DNA of 64,000 nt from LMUY01 sp964242215 (GCA_964242215.1 CAXTCJ010000002.1:62001-126000), one strand, 5' to 3'. Counted from the stretch's first letter, positions 33,801-41,710 are shown. Notes: a model not told the origin generated them from the letters alone. Numbers and translations are program-made.

Positions 33801-35970
33801 ACTCGACCACCTCGGCTGGGATCCAAGGGGCGCCGAGCCGGGCGGTGATGTCGGAGGGCGCAAGGTCTTTCGGCTGCACGCGCTGCAGGGCGTCGACATT
33901 ACGTGCGTAGCGCGGGTCGGTCAGGGCGGCGGCCTGGGCGTGGACCAGCTTGCTGCGCACGGCACCGGATAGGTAGGCGTCGGCCGTCTGCCAGCCCTTG
34001 ATGCCATCCGGGTCGGCCCGTTCCGGGTCGAGGAACACCGCGTCGCCCAACTCGGTCACGGTGTCGTCGCGGCTGCGGCCCAGCAGCTCCGCGATGCGGT
34101 CCATATCGGCGTGGCCGACATCAGCCAGGGTCACGGCCAGGGCATCGGCCGCAGTGACGATCACCGGCTCGGCGGGCGGATGGATTACGCGCTCGCTGAA
34201 CACCGGCCCCTTCTTGGCCGTGCCGCTTTCCGGGTCGTAATCCTCGATCGACGCCACCAGCCAGCAATCCGGGTCATCTGTGAACGGCGCCAAGTTGGGC
34301 CGGCGCTGCGTCTCCGTGACCGTGCCGGTCTCGGCGTCCGTGCTGCGCGTCGTGCTGGTCAGGTTGATCGGCCCGAACGAGCGGACGAAGGTGCCATAGG
34401 CCACGCGCAGGCGAAGCTGGGCGTTACCCCAAGGCTGGTTGTCCATCTGGGCTCGCAGCACGTCACGCAAGGCGTCCCGCACTGGGACCATCCCGCGAAT
34501 GATCCGGGCGTGCTTGGCGAAGATACCTTCGCTGCCCTTGCCGGACTTGACGATGACCGGCTCGGGGTTCCCGTCGATAACCTGCATCAGGTCATTGCCG
34601 ACGATGACGTAGCTGCCTTCCTTGATGGTGGCACCCTGCGCCGCGGTGCCGACCTTCAGCCGGGCTGCCTCGTTCGGCCGTGTCGGCTTGGACTCTTCCG
34701 ACGGGCGGTGGATGCCGCGTGGCAGGCGGGCGATAGCCGCCGACAGGCATCCCACCAGGTCGCCATCGTTGGCACGGCAGGTATAGACCGGACCATAGGA
34801 GCTTGTGGTCCAGGCGTGCGTGCCAAGCACCATCTCGGGATGCTCGGCAAAGTAGCGGTTGGCGTGTAACGGCGTCTCCCCATCCGTGGCGGGCAGCACT
34901 TCGGCGAGCGTGTCCCAGGCGGCTCCGCCTGGTTCCTGGCCTGCTGCCCTCCGCTGGAAAAACAGCAGGTCCACGACGACCTCGGTGCCGCTCGCGGCCA
35001 GCATGGCGGCTTGCGGCATGCGGATCGCGCCTACCAAGTCGGCCATACTGGCGATGTGCGCGCGGCTCTTCGGCTCGATGCGGTCCATAGCGTAGCGCGA
35101 GCACACGAACGCGGCCAGACCGCCAGGCTTCAGACGCTCGATCGAGCGCGCCATGAAATACTCATGCAGCGACAAACCGAGCTTGCCAGCGGCATCATCG
35201 CTGCGAACCGTGCGGTCGCTAAACGGCGGATTGCCGATGGCCAGGTCGAACGTTTCGGACAGCTTAGCCTTGGTGAAATCCTCCTGCCGCACCCAGGCTT
35301 CGGGATAAAGCAGCTTGGTGATCCGTGCTGTCGACGGGTCCATCTCGATAGCGGTGACTGCCGCCTTGGCGCTGATCGCCTCCGGCATCAGCGCCAGGAA
35401 CAAGCCAGTGCCGCATCCAGGCTCCAGCACCGTGCCGCCGGTAAACCCCATGGCCTGCACCGCGCGCCATAGCACCCGGACCATGAACTCCGGGGTGTAG
35501 TGGGCATATTGCACCGATCGGGCCAAGGCCGACATTTCCTCGGCCGACACCAGCTGCTCCAACTCGTGACCAAGATCCTCCCACCCTGGACGGAACGCCT
35601 CGCCTGCCCGGCGAAAGAAACTGTTGGCTAAGTCGCTGGCGCCGAAGCCGGTGAACTTTGCCAGCCGCTCCTGCTCATCTGCATTTGCGGGTCGAGCATT
35701 GTCCTCGATCTGCCGCGCCAGCCGGATGGCCGCGATGTTGTCGGCGGCGCGCGCCTTCCAGCCCGTCGCCAGTGCGCGATCTCCCGCAAGACGATAGGTC
35801 AGGGCTGGAACGTGCGGAGCAACCGGTGTCGGCGCACCCACGGCACGATCATCACTATCCGAGGTCTCATGGAAGCGGTTGCTGCCGGCCGAGCCTTGCC
35901 CGAGATCAAAACCCCAGCCGAGGCTGGTGCTGTCGAACAAGCCGAGTTGCGAAGGGCTGGATTTGCTCAT
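30823..35970 (-). CDS. Giant N6-adenine methylase-helicase (DarB/strawberry-notch-like)
   Basis: 1715 residues from ATG 35970 (AAGGA upstream). Methylase domain ~120-330: TVLEPGCGTGLFLALMPEA (SAM loop) and IGNPPFSD (NPPF catalytic motif at ~245). Superfamily 2 helicase from ~860: HAVGAGKTFSIAAAI (Walker A, ~885), IIVDEAQEFRKL (DEAQ, ~1040), and LIGSSETMGTG with QRDGRIERQGN (motif VI, ~1395). The C-terminal ~250 residues are coiled. The order methylase then helicase is that of phage P1 DarB and related plasmid proteins that shield incoming DNA from type I restriction. No specificity subunit is seen. A terminator separates it from the gene before. Confidence 0.8.
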   Translation of the reverse strand: MSKSSPSQLGLFDSTSLGWGFDLGQGSAGSNRFHETSDSDDRAVGAPTPVAPHVPALTYRLAGDRALATGWKARAADNIAAIRLARQIEDNARPANADEQERLAKFTGFGASDLANSFFRRAGEAFRPGWEDLGHELEQLVSAEEMSALARSVQYAHYTPEFMVRVLWRAVQAMGFTGGTVLEPGCGTGLFLALMPEAISAKAAVTAIEMDPSTARITKLLYPEAWVRQEDFTKAKLSETFDLAIGNPPFSDRTVRSDDAAGKLGLSLHEYFMARSIERLKPGGLAAFVCSRYAMDRIEPKSRAHIASMADLVGAIRMPQAAMLAASGTEVVVDLLFFQRRAAGQEPGGAAWDTLAEVLPATDGETPLHANRYFAEHPEMVLGTHAWTTSSYGPVYTCRANDGDLVGCLSAAIARLPRGIHRPSEESKPTRPNEAARLKVGTAAQGATIKEGSYVIVGNDLMQVIDGNPEPVIVKSGKGSEGIFAKHARIIRGMVPVRDALRDVLRAQMDNQPWGNAQLRLRVAYGTFVRSFGPINLTSTTRSTDAETGTVTETQRRPNLAPFTDDPDCWLVASIEDYDPESGTAKKGPVFSERVIHPPAEPVIVTAADALAVTLADVGHADMDRIAELLGRSRDDTVTELGDAVFLDPERADPDGIKGWQTADAYLSGAVRSKLVHAQAAALTDPRYARNVDALQRVQPKDLAPSDITARLGAPWIPAEVVELFSAEVIGVVTTVRHTVEIAAWTVDKRVFAGQAAATSEWGTARRHAGELLDDALHSSIPTIWDIWRDADGEHREINAAETEAAKEKLAKIKGAFETWIWTDPDRTDRLARLYNDSYNNLVPRHFDGSHLQLPGASSVIRFYEHQKRVIWRIIASGATYVAHAVGAGKTFSIAAAIMEQRRLGLISKAMMVVPGHCLAQASREFLQLYPTARILVADEQNFAKDKRGRFIARAATANWDCIIITHSAFKFIAAPAEFEQGMVQAQIATYSELLERVDGDDRITRKRIENMKEKLEAKLEGLATHKDDMLPIAEMGVDQIIVDEAQEFRKLSFATNMTNLKGVQPDGSQRAWDLYVKTRFIDTFNPGRALVMASGTPITNTLAEMFTLQRFMQPATLGERGLHEFDAWTATFGDSKTELELQPSGTYKPVTRFAEFVNVADLMAMFRSFADVVSKNDLRGYLKLPRIEGGQRQIITAEPSRTFKWYQRVLARRIKQIEERKRRPEKGDDILLSVITDGRHAAIDLRFVLEGYQDEEANKLNALVAKVHEVWRANRDTLYTRPDGTAFPIRGAAQMIFSDLGTLNVEARRGFSAYRWIRDSLVARGIPAEQIAYMQDYKKSAAKQRLFADVNAGRITVLIGSSETMGTGVNAQLRLKALHHLDVPWLPSQIEQRDGRIERQGNQNEEIGVYAYATLGSTDATMWQNNERKQRFINAALSGDRSVRRIEDAGSQVSQFAMAKAIASGDPRLMQKAGLEAEIARLQRQESAHFDDQHAVRSQLAAAKRAIATSERRIGEIEQDITTRTPTKGDLFAMTVNKTSYTERPKAGGALLNLLRNLDVEQKQGEWALASIGGFRVSAQVVKTWRSKELQVLVTLDRTGEESEIPFSADLTALGLVSRLEHALDHFDAELAEHRRSIVENTRRMADYEPRVGGGFALAAELAGKIAEMAALEDSLAATAEQADAEADDLDGVMPRLRGATCDAELEGEEAEAA

Positions 35971-35994
35971 GGGTGGGTTCCTTTGCTGAGGGCA

Positions 35995-36033
35995 CAAAAA
36001 AGCCCGCGCCCTGCTGGCGGCAGGGGCGGGCTT
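35995..36033 (-). terminator. Rho-independent terminator (leftward)
   Basis: Read on the minus strand, a GC-rich stem (GCCCGCCCCTGC paired with GCAGGGCGCGGGC) is followed by a run of seven T. It lies between the 36078-36485 gene and the start of the methylase-helicase gene (35970), so the giant gene probably has its own promoter or is reached by readthrough. Confidence 0.75.
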
Positions 36034-36077
36034 ACGGAGAGAAAGGGGGTTTGAGCGAAGCGCTCAGGCCATCGCGA

Positions 36078-36485
36078 TCAGTCGATTGGCGTGAGGATCT
36101 CGAGTGTCAGCAGTCGCGTCCGCGACAGCTTTTCTCGACCCCGCGGAGCGAAGGTGACGTAGACGTAGTCTGCGAAAACCGGGCTGCAGAGGCGGTGGAT
36201 GGTGCCGATGCGACCTGCGACATCGCCGCCGCCGGCACGCGGGTCAGGATGGATTTGTACCGGCTGACCTGGGCGCAGCCAGTTGGCGGTATGACCGGCA
36301 AGCGCTTTGCGCTGTCGGTCGATGCGAGCTAGCCAGTCTTCGACCCGTTCGAGCGGGGCAGGCTGTCGCCAACTCCACGTTCCAAGAAACTCTGGGGGTT
36401 CAGGCGGCGGCCCTGATGGATCTGGTGGTGGTTGTCGGCGTGTGCGCTGGCCCCACTGGATCTTGCGTCGACCATTCCGGATCAT
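36078..36485 (-). CDS. Hypothetical protein, possible SH3-like C terminus
   Basis: 135 residues from ATG 36485, AGAGGAAAAGG upstream. The first ~45 residues are Pro-rich and basic; the rest has WLARIDRQRKALAGHTANWL and then a beta-rich segment (GQPVQIHPDPR, GGDVAGRIGTIHRLCSPVFA, YVYVTFAPRG), similar to KOW/SH3 barrels. It is the first gene after variant E of the hairpin element and ends before a strong terminator, so it forms its own unit. Function unknown. Confidence 0.55.
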   Translation of the reverse strand: MIRNGRRKIQWGQRTRRQPPPDPSGPPPEPPEFLGTWSWRQPAPLERVEDWLARIDRQRKALAGHTANWLRPGQPVQIHPDPRAGGGDVAGRIGTIHRLCSPVFADYVYVTFAPRGREKLSRTRLLTLEILTPID

Positions 36486-36538
36486 GTTTGCCCTTTTCCT
36501 CTAGACCCCTCTCCCAGAGCTGCGCGGCGGCGCGCCGG

Positions 36539-36573
36539 GCAAGGGCGCATCTTGCGCCCGGCCCGACCCTTGC
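36539..36573 (-). promoter_or_regulatory. Dispersed hairpin element, copy E (short form)
   Basis: Arms GCAAGGG (36539-36545) and CCCTTGC (36567-36573) pair perfectly and enclose GGGCGC-ATCTT-GCGCCC (36543-36559). Relative to copy A the arms carry a compensated A-T to G-C change. It lies 54 nt upstream of the 36485 start. Confidence 0.65.
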
Positions 36574-36628
36574 GCGGCGTGACGCCGAGCTGCAGTTCCT
36601 CATCTCCCTCTATTTTCTCAAGCCTTCG

Positions 36629-37190
36629 TCAGGCGTTCGATGCGCTGTCCTGCGATGGCTCTGCGCGACGCACGTACGCTCTGCGCGCGTGGTCCGGGCA
36701 GTAAGGCGTTCGGGATGCAACCGAGACACCGCAGAAGCGGAATTTCGTCGTGCCTGGCTCGCCAATCGGCCAGCAGCATGTTTCCGCTAACCGTCGGCTG
36801 ACCGGGCAAGACGGTTCGTTCGGCTGCGGCGTGATGCATCCAACCGTTGGCATGGGTAGGAGTGCGCTGGTGTCAGTTGCTGATGTGCGGGCAGGTTGCG
36901 GTGTATAGGTTCGCCTCGGCGCCGACGTCGGCGTGGTGACATTGACCGGCACGACATCGGTCAGTCGCGGCACCGCCGTGTGTTTCAAGGACCGTTTTGC
37001 CGAAATGGTCTCCTTGGCGATTGGTGACGGACGGCCCGGCAAGTAAAGGCGGTGTGCTTTGCCGACAACGGCATTCTTCGACACACCGAAGCGGCGCCCG
37101 ATTTCGGCCGTCGAGTGTCCATCGGCCCAGAATTGGCGGAGCCGCTCCACAACGTCGTCGGTCCAGTCAAAGCTATTGCTGGTGGTGACG
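36629..37190 (-). CDS. gcrA: GcrA-family cell-cycle regulator
   Basis: GcrA binds RNA polymerase sigma70 and methylated GANTC sites in Alphaproteobacteria. The N-terminal helix-turn-helix reads FDWTDDVVERLRQFWADGHS, TAEIGRRFGVSKNAVVGKAH, RLYLPGRPSPI; the C-terminal sigma-binding end is CCWPIGEPGTTKFRFCGV and PYCPDHARRAYV. A Thr/Pro-rich linker joins them. No ATG, GTG or TTG stands in frame just before the domain: the frame reads ...ERTVTTSNSFDW with AAGGAGAG upstream and GTC where a start would be expected. The start is therefore uncertain and the coordinate given is approximate. It is last in the ArdC unit. Confidence 0.75.
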
Positions 37191-37742
37191 GTTCTCTCCT
37201 TCTTGCGTAGAACTGCGTGATGCGGTTCTTGGGTGTGATAGAGTTTGTGTCCGGGGGATGGCTGGCTTGCTTGCGCGATGGTTGAACCACCCGCTCGAAA
37301 CCGGCTTTGGGTTGCCGAACGCCGCGATGGCTTCGCTGACCGGTATGACGACGCGATACGGGACGATCTCACCGTCCACCAGCACGAGGCGCCCACGATC
37401 GAACCCGTGCAGCATGTCGAGCAGGTAGCTCGGATCACCGGGCAGCCATCGATGCTGGTTCCAATAGGTCAGCAGAGCCCGCTGGACCTTGCGGTCGCGG
37501 TCCGCAATGTCGCGACGTGCTTTGCGCCATTGTCCGGCGCGGCGGTCACGATTTGCTTGCTCCGTGACAACCCAGCACCGAACCCGCCGGTCCATCACGT
37601 CGTCGATGCTCGGTTGCGTTTCCGCGATCAGCAGACCCAGCAACGGAAGACAGTCCCGCTGCCGTTGCTGCCATCGCGCCGCTGCCAATCTTTTCCGATG
37701 GGTCACGATGTACTCGCATCGCGGCCTGCAGGCGAACCTCAT
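37173..37742 (-). CDS. Hypothetical basic protein
   Basis: 189 residues; ATG 37742 overlaps the preceding stop (ATGA). Arg-rich: RPRCEYIVTHRKRLAAARWQ, ETQPSIDDVMDRRVRCWVV, RRDIADRDRKVQRALLTYWN, then LPGDPSYLLDMLHGFDRGRL and VLVDGEIVPYRVVIPVSEA. No known domain stands out. Its last codons overlap the presumed start region of the GcrA gene. Third gene of the ArdC unit. Confidence 0.6.
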   Translation of the reverse strand: MRFACRPRCEYIVTHRKRLAAARWQQRQRDCLPLLGLLIAETQPSIDDVMDRRVRCWVVTEQANRDRRAGQWRKARRDIADRDRKVQRALLTYWNQHRWLPGDPSYLLDMLHGFDRGRLVLVDGEIVPYRVVIPVSEAIAAFGNPKPVSSGWFNHRASKPAIPRTQTLSHPRTASRSSTQEGENRHHQQ

Positions 37743-38077
37743 GACGCGGGTGTCCGCAGGATGGTGGCAAGCGCGCGCGCCTCCTGCCAACACGGCGCCT
37801 CCGGCAAGCTAGCTCGTGTCGCCCACTCGATCAGGTCCGCAAGCACGGCGCGCAACCGTGGCGCCGCTGCGAACAACCTGGCGTTTTCCAGATCCTGCTC
37901 ATCAAGCACGCGCACGAAGTCTCGTTCTGCGGTGAGATAAAGCAGACGACCTGGGATGATACAGACGGTGCGGCCATTGGGTCCGTCCTCGCGGTCAACG
38001 ATGTGGATTTGTCCATCGTCGCCAGGCAGCCGGTTTGGCGGAACGACGTTCCAAGTCGGTGTGGAGACATTGGCCAT
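37739..38077 (-). CDS. Hypothetical small protein
   Basis: 112 residues; ATG 38077 overlaps the ArdC stop (TGATG). VPPNRLPGDDGQIHIVDRED, RTVCIIPGRLLYLTAERDFV and a helical C terminus (DLENARLFAAAPRLRAVLAD, LIEWATRASLPEAP). The last stretch resembles small proteins that contain LAAAPELLAAL-type helices found in phages and plasmids. Function unknown. Confidence 0.6.
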   Translation of the reverse strand: MANVSTPTWNVVPPNRLPGDDGQIHIVDREDGPNGRTVCIIPGRLLYLTAERDFVRVLDEQDLENARLFAAAPRLRAVLADLIEWATRASLPEAPCWQEARALATILRTPAS

Positions 38078-39051
38078 CACGCGGCCTCCGCCTCGACCGG
38101 ATCGGTGACCGGACCAGCCTTGTCTTCGGCATGGTCATGCGAGGGCTCGAGGGTTTCAGCGTAGGCAGGATGAAATGCCAGAAGGTAGTCGGCAATGCGT
38201 TGCGCGTCGGCGGCCGCGCGAAAAATCTCGCGCTTGTCTTCCTTCAGCTTTGCAACCCAGGATGCGATGTAATTGACGTGGTTCGGAATGTCGCAAGGAA
38301 GATCCAGTATGCCGCCGATGAAGACCGATGCCAGCTCTGCCCGAAGCTCTTCCTGGGCATAGTGCGCGGACCCGAACCGCCCGGTGAGGTCGCGGTCGAG
38401 GCGGCTTTTAGCGCCACTCCAGTGGGCTGCTTCGTGCAGCGCCGTGGCGGCAAATGCACCGGCCGAGTGAAACGAAGCCGGCTCGGGCAGCTGAATGAAA
38501 TCGAGAGAGGGGCTATAGAATGCCCGGTCACCGCCGATCCTGATCACGGCCTTGCTGTTTGTCAGGATAATATCGGCGGCCTCTGGCCGCTGCCACGGTG
38601 CTGCTTTTGTATCGGGAGCGATGTAGGCGGGGATGCCGTCGATCTGCGATCCGTTGAAGACGGTGTAGGCACGCAACATTGGAATGGCCTTGGTGCGGTC
38701 CTCGGCGTCGGGTGCGGCGCCGTGGTCCTCGACCAGCATGCGCTTGAAGAAGAATATGGTCGTGCCTCGCTCGCCTTTGCGGACTTGCCAGCCACGATCC
38801 GATGCCTGCTTGTAGGAACAGAACCGTGGATCGCCGCCGAGTGTGAAGGATGTCATTGCCAACAGCAGCACGTTGATACCGTGATAGCGGCGACCGGTTG
38901 TGGCGTTGATGGGCATTCCCGGAGCACCATTTTCCCACGGTTGCTGCCAGGGCTTGCTGCCGTTTTCCAGGGCCGCGACAATCCGGTCCGTCACCTCCTG
39001 GTAATGGTCGCGCCGGTCGTTGAACGGCTTGCCGCTGCGGTGCTTCATCAT
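38077..39051 (-). CDS. ardC: ArdC-type antirestriction protein
   Basis: 324 residues from ATG 39051. N-terminal ssDNA-binding domain ~10-110 (HYQEVTDRIVAALENGSKPW, RYHGINVLLLAMTSFTLGG, DRGWQVRKGERGTTIFFFKR) and C-terminal zinc metallopeptidase-like domain with ALHEAAHW (HExxH at 206-210) and EELRAELASVFIG. ArdC coats or protects incoming single-stranded DNA from host nucleases during conjugation. Copy G of the hairpin element lies 42 nt upstream. It leads a unit ending with the GcrA gene. Confidence 0.9.
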   Translation of the reverse strand: MMKHRSGKPFNDRRDHYQEVTDRIVAALENGSKPWQQPWENGAPGMPINATTGRRYHGINVLLLAMTSFTLGGDPRFCSYKQASDRGWQVRKGERGTTIFFFKRMLVEDHGAAPDAEDRTKAIPMLRAYTVFNGSQIDGIPAYIAPDTKAAPWQRPEAADIILTNSKAVIRIGGDRAFYSPSLDFIQLPEPASFHSAGAFAATALHEAAHWSGAKSRLDRDLTGRFGSAHYAQEELRAELASVFIGGILDLPCDIPNHVNYIASWVAKLKEDKREIFRAAADAQRIADYLLAFHPAYAETLEPSHDHAEDKAGPVTDPVEAEAA

Positions 39052-39092
39052 CGGGGATTTCCTTTCAGGGTTCTTTCAACCCCCTCCCCGCC

Positions 39093-39187
39093 CCGCATGG
39101 TGGCTACCGGTGCAAAGGCGCGCTTGCGCGGGACCGAAGGCGCCTGCGCCGAGGACCCACCCTTTGTCGCCGGAAGCGGCCATGCGG
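39093..39187 (-). promoter_or_regulatory. Dispersed hairpin element, copy G
   Basis: Outer arms CCGCATGG (39093-39100) and CCATGCGG (39180-39187); CCGG (39107-39110) with CCGG (39170-39173); CAAAGG (39113-39118) with CCTTTG (39161-39166); hairpin GCGC-GCTT-GCGC; core GGGACC...GAGGACCCACCC. It lies 42 nt upstream of ArdC. The nested arms are all perfect, making this the clearest copy. Confidence 0.85.
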
Positions 39188-39258
39188 TAGCTCGTGGTTT
39201 CCTCCTTTCACCTCATTGATTCATCCTCCGTTCTAATCTGCGCTTTCACGCTGACGGC

Positions 39259-40067
39259 TCAGAGCACGATGAGACCGGGTGATGCTTGCGGTGATCCGAG
39301 CCAGTTTTGCTGCGCTGTAGGCTGTGCCTGCAGTCGGGCACCGACTGCGGGCTTTGGCCGCAATGTGCATGACCATCGCTCTTTGGCGATCCAGGCATTT
39401 CTGTTTGACCGGGCACGACGAGCGCTGTGCCAGCCCCGTCCTCCGGCAGGTCCGTCACACACCCATCCAGCCGCTCGCAGGCTGGTGCCTTCTTCATCGG
39501 CGCGTATGTAGGTAATGATCCGGCCGAAGCCGCGGCGCTCGGCCTCGGTCGCGGCGTGCGCGTACAGTTTGGAGCAGCAGTTCCAGCGGAGCATCGGATT
39601 GAGTCGCCTCTGATGCAGAGCCGGTTCACTTCGACAATCCCGCGTCCGTTGAAAGCGGGAGCAACAGGGTTGCCTACGGTAACGACGCCCATCAGGGCGG
39701 ATCCGTTCATCACACCCGCGCCGAACCGCCACGCATGAGGGGGGCCGCAATGGCGATGGTAGCGGGCGATGAAGGCGCGGGCGACCGGGAAGGAAGCCGG
39801 CGTCAGGCGGAGCTTGAAGTCGAGCACGGGACCGTTCCCTTGCCCGTCGCTGATGCGGCGCAGGACATGGCCGGTCAGATCCTCTGCTCCAAGATAGCGT
39901 AGGAGCGACCGGCCCCACGCCGGGTCGGCATCTATCTCGACCGCGATCTGTTCCAGCAAACCGGGACAGCAGGTTGCGAGCTGGAAATTCCCATCTGTCC
40001 AGATCTCATGGATCGACAGCTCTGCGGGTTCGCCGCACAGCAAGCAGGTTGAACCGGCATCGGTCAT
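39259..40067 (-). pseudogene. XF1762-like protein gene, frameshifted
   Basis: The N-terminal part from ATG 40067 has TCLLCGEPAELSIHEIWTDG (Cys pair) and then the XF1762-like body: ARAFIARYHRHCGPPHAWRF, GVVTVGNPVAPAFNGRG, EVNRLCIR. The next conserved stretch, LRWNCCSKLYAHAATEAERR with GFGRIITYIRADEEGTSLRA, is in another frame, ending at 39259. One missing base around 39600-39612 explains it. The family has a GNAT-like look and unknown function. As written the protein loses its second half. Confidence 0.65.
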
Positions 40068-40077
40068 GGTTGGCTCC

Positions 40078-40120
40078 CAGAAACGCGAAAGGCCCGCACG
40101 ATGGCGGGCCTCTCGGGTCG
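40078..40120 (-). terminator. Repeated hairpin cassette 1 (terminator-like)
   Basis: AGGCCCGC (40090-40097) and GCGGGCCT (40104-40111) form a perfect stem inside a 43-nt sequence nearly identical to one at 41669-41710 (shared CCAGAAACGCGA before and CTCTCGGGT after). It lies between the stop of the 40139 gene and the start of the 40067 gene, with only a short T stretch, so it is a probable weak terminator. Confidence 0.6.
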
Positions 40121-40138
40121 GCTGATGGAGTGGATATC

Positions 40139-40520
40139 TTAGGCGGCGACGGGATGGCCCGGTCGGATCGGGTCAGCCTTGTCGATCGTCTTCATCCAGG
40201 TCTCCTGGCCAAGGCCGTTGCGGCTGTTGGCAGCATCGAATCCGTTTGGTTTGCGTAAACCTTTGGCCACGCTTACGGACACCATGAACGAGACCTCCGG
40301 ATGTTGCCTTGCCACGCCGTCGCCGAAGGTTCTGACCAGCGACGCAATCTCGGTGACGTTCTTTGCCTCGACCCGGCTGCGGCCGAGGCAACTGCCGAGT
40401 AGTTCGATGACAGTGCTTTTTTAAGCACGACCGGACGTCTGTTCGTGATGACCAGGCAGTGCCGTCAGGGTAGAGGTCGCCAAGGGAAGTCTCCGGGTAA
40501 ACGGCGTCCGTCGCCGGCAT
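40139..40520 (-). pseudogene. Hypothetical gene, frameshifted in an A6 run
   Basis: The N terminus reads from ATG 40520 (MPATDAVYPETSLGDLYPDG). At AAAAAA (40419-40424, T6 on the + strand) the sensible frame moves: with five A the product continues CLKSTVIELLGSCLGRSRVE, EIASLVRTFGDGVARQHPEV, to RPGHPVAA and stop at 40139, in total 126 aa. The run is part of a small palindrome (GTGCTT-TTTT-AAGCAC). Polymerase slippage on the A6 run could restore some product. No family recognised. Confidence 0.55.
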
Positions 40521-40574
40521 CCCATTATGCCGGGCGCAGTTGGACGCGGGTGGAACTGAGAAGGTTTCAGAACC

Positions 40575-41381
40575 TCAGATCGAGGTTCGGGTGTCCTGGA
40601 ACTCGGGGTGCAGGATTGGCAGGTCGGCTAGAGGGATGCAGTCGCAATTGACTATGACGAACGAGCAACCGGACTGTCGGACATAGCGCAGCATGTCAGC
40701 CAGATCGGGCGGAACTGTGCTGTCCAGGACCTCGTCGGCCCGCAGGAACCAACCCTGCCGTATGCGGCCGCCCAGGATGGCATAGGCGCGGTTAGCAGGA
40801 TCACGGACCACATCGTCAGCGGTCCGATCGTCCAGCCAGGCCCAGGTCGTCGGAGCGAGATGGCCTCCTGAGACGTCGAGCACCCGCTGTCCGGCCAAGG
40901 CATCGCTCCGTCCAGATGGTGGGGGCGGCGGCTTTGGAGCCGCTAGGGAGCCTTGTTCGGCTTTGGCCAAGAGATAGGCATCCGCCTGCTCGACAAGCCA
41001 ATGATCGAGGTCGATCCAATCAATGGTTTGGCCGGTGCCAAGATCCAGGACGTGGGCACCGCCCCCATGGCCGTCTCGCAGTGGCGGGGAGCATGACAGG
41101 CTCCAGCGAAAGCCCCAGATGCCGGTCAGGCCAAGCGCCTTGGCGCATTGCAGGACGTAGGCAATGACGTCTTCGGGCTCCCCCGCTTCGTCGGAATACA
41201 GCCAGACCTTATTGTCCTCCAGATCGTCAGAAGGCGGCTCAGCCTTGGCGGTGAAGCCGAGCTCCTCGCCGGCGACGGCTTTCTCGGCCGCGAAAGTCTG
41301 ATAGACACAAAGCGCGGCCTGCAGGTTGGCGGCGCTACCAATCGGCAGCACGCAGGAAAACTGCGTGAAATAGCTGGCCAT
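40575..41381 (-). CDS. DUF5983-like protein
   Basis: 268 residues from ATG 41381 with GGAGAGG upstream. N-terminal ~1-140: YFTQFSCVLPIGSAANLQAA, VWLYSDEAGEPEDVIAYVLQ, GIWGFRWSLSCSPP, HVLDLGTGQTIDWIDLDHWL. The C-terminal ~90 residues, VLDVSGGHLAPTTW, LADMLRYVRQSGCSFVIVNC and DCIPLADLPI, match the DUF5983 domain often found on plasmids. Function unknown. It lies between small unknown genes in the 39-43 kb unit. Confidence 0.65.
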   Translation of the reverse strand: MASYFTQFSCVLPIGSAANLQAALCVYQTFAAEKAVAGEELGFTAKAEPPSDDLEDNKVWLYSDEAGEPEDVIAYVLQCAKALGLTGIWGFRWSLSCSPPLRDGHGGGAHVLDLGTGQTIDWIDLDHWLVEQADAYLLAKAEQGSLAAPKPPPPPSGRSDALAGQRVLDVSGGHLAPTTWAWLDDRTADDVVRDPANRAYAILGGRIRQGWFLRADEVLDSTVPPDLADMLRYVRQSGCSFVIVNCDCIPLADLPILHPEFQDTRTSI

Positions 41382-41419
41382 GATGGTCCTCTCCGTTTTG
41401 GGGCTGGCGTGTACCCGGC

Positions 41420-41656
41420 TCAGATTTGGTTGCCGGCGAGGGCTGCAGCGTGTGTCTCGCAGATGGCGGCCATCTGGTCGTGACGAGTCGCCTGGACTTC
41501 CCATCCTGGCTGGCGAAGGCGTGCCTCGGCCGCACGCCTGCGGTGTGTTGCCGCGATCCCCAGGGCCTCGTCCAGATCGTGGACCCGCCAGCGCAGCGCC
41601 TTGCAGAACGGGGTATCGGCAATTTCAGGGTCAGCGGGATCGGTGCAAATGCTCAT
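41420..41656 (-). CDS. Small hypothetical protein
   Basis: 78 residues from ATG 41656. DTPFCKALRWRVHDLDEALG, IAATHRRRAAEARLRQPGWE and MAAICETHAAALAGNQ make a helical, soluble protein. A hairpin cassette stands just upstream and the DUF5983-like gene 38 bp downstream. Function unknown. Confidence 0.55.
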   Translation of the reverse strand: MSICTDPADPEIADTPFCKALRWRVHDLDEALGIAATHRRRAAEARLRQPGWEVQATRHDQMAAICETHAAALAGNQI

Positions 41657-41668
41657 GAGGCGTTCCAG

Positions 41669-41710
41669 AAACGCGAGAGGCCCGCACTGTGGCGGGCCTC
41701 TCGGGTGGTG
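41669..41710 (-). terminator. Repeated hairpin cassette 2 (terminator-like)
   Basis: GAGAGGCCCGC and GCGGGCCTCTC form a perfect 11-bp stem (about 41677-41703). The cassette is a near copy of 40078-40120 and is likewise placed between the stop of one leftward gene (41734) and the start of the next (41656). Probable terminator spread by local duplication. Confidence 0.6.

Noticed and set aside
31276..34869. Several 200-260-aa + strand frames opposite the methylase-helicase
   Set aside because: They mirror codon structure of the minus-strand gene and show no domains.
40415..40430. Programmed -1 frameshift at the A-AAA-AAG heptamer
   Set aside because: The heptamer is in the right phase, but a -1 shift leads into the wrong frame (ALSSNYSAVA); restoring the gene needs removal of one base instead.
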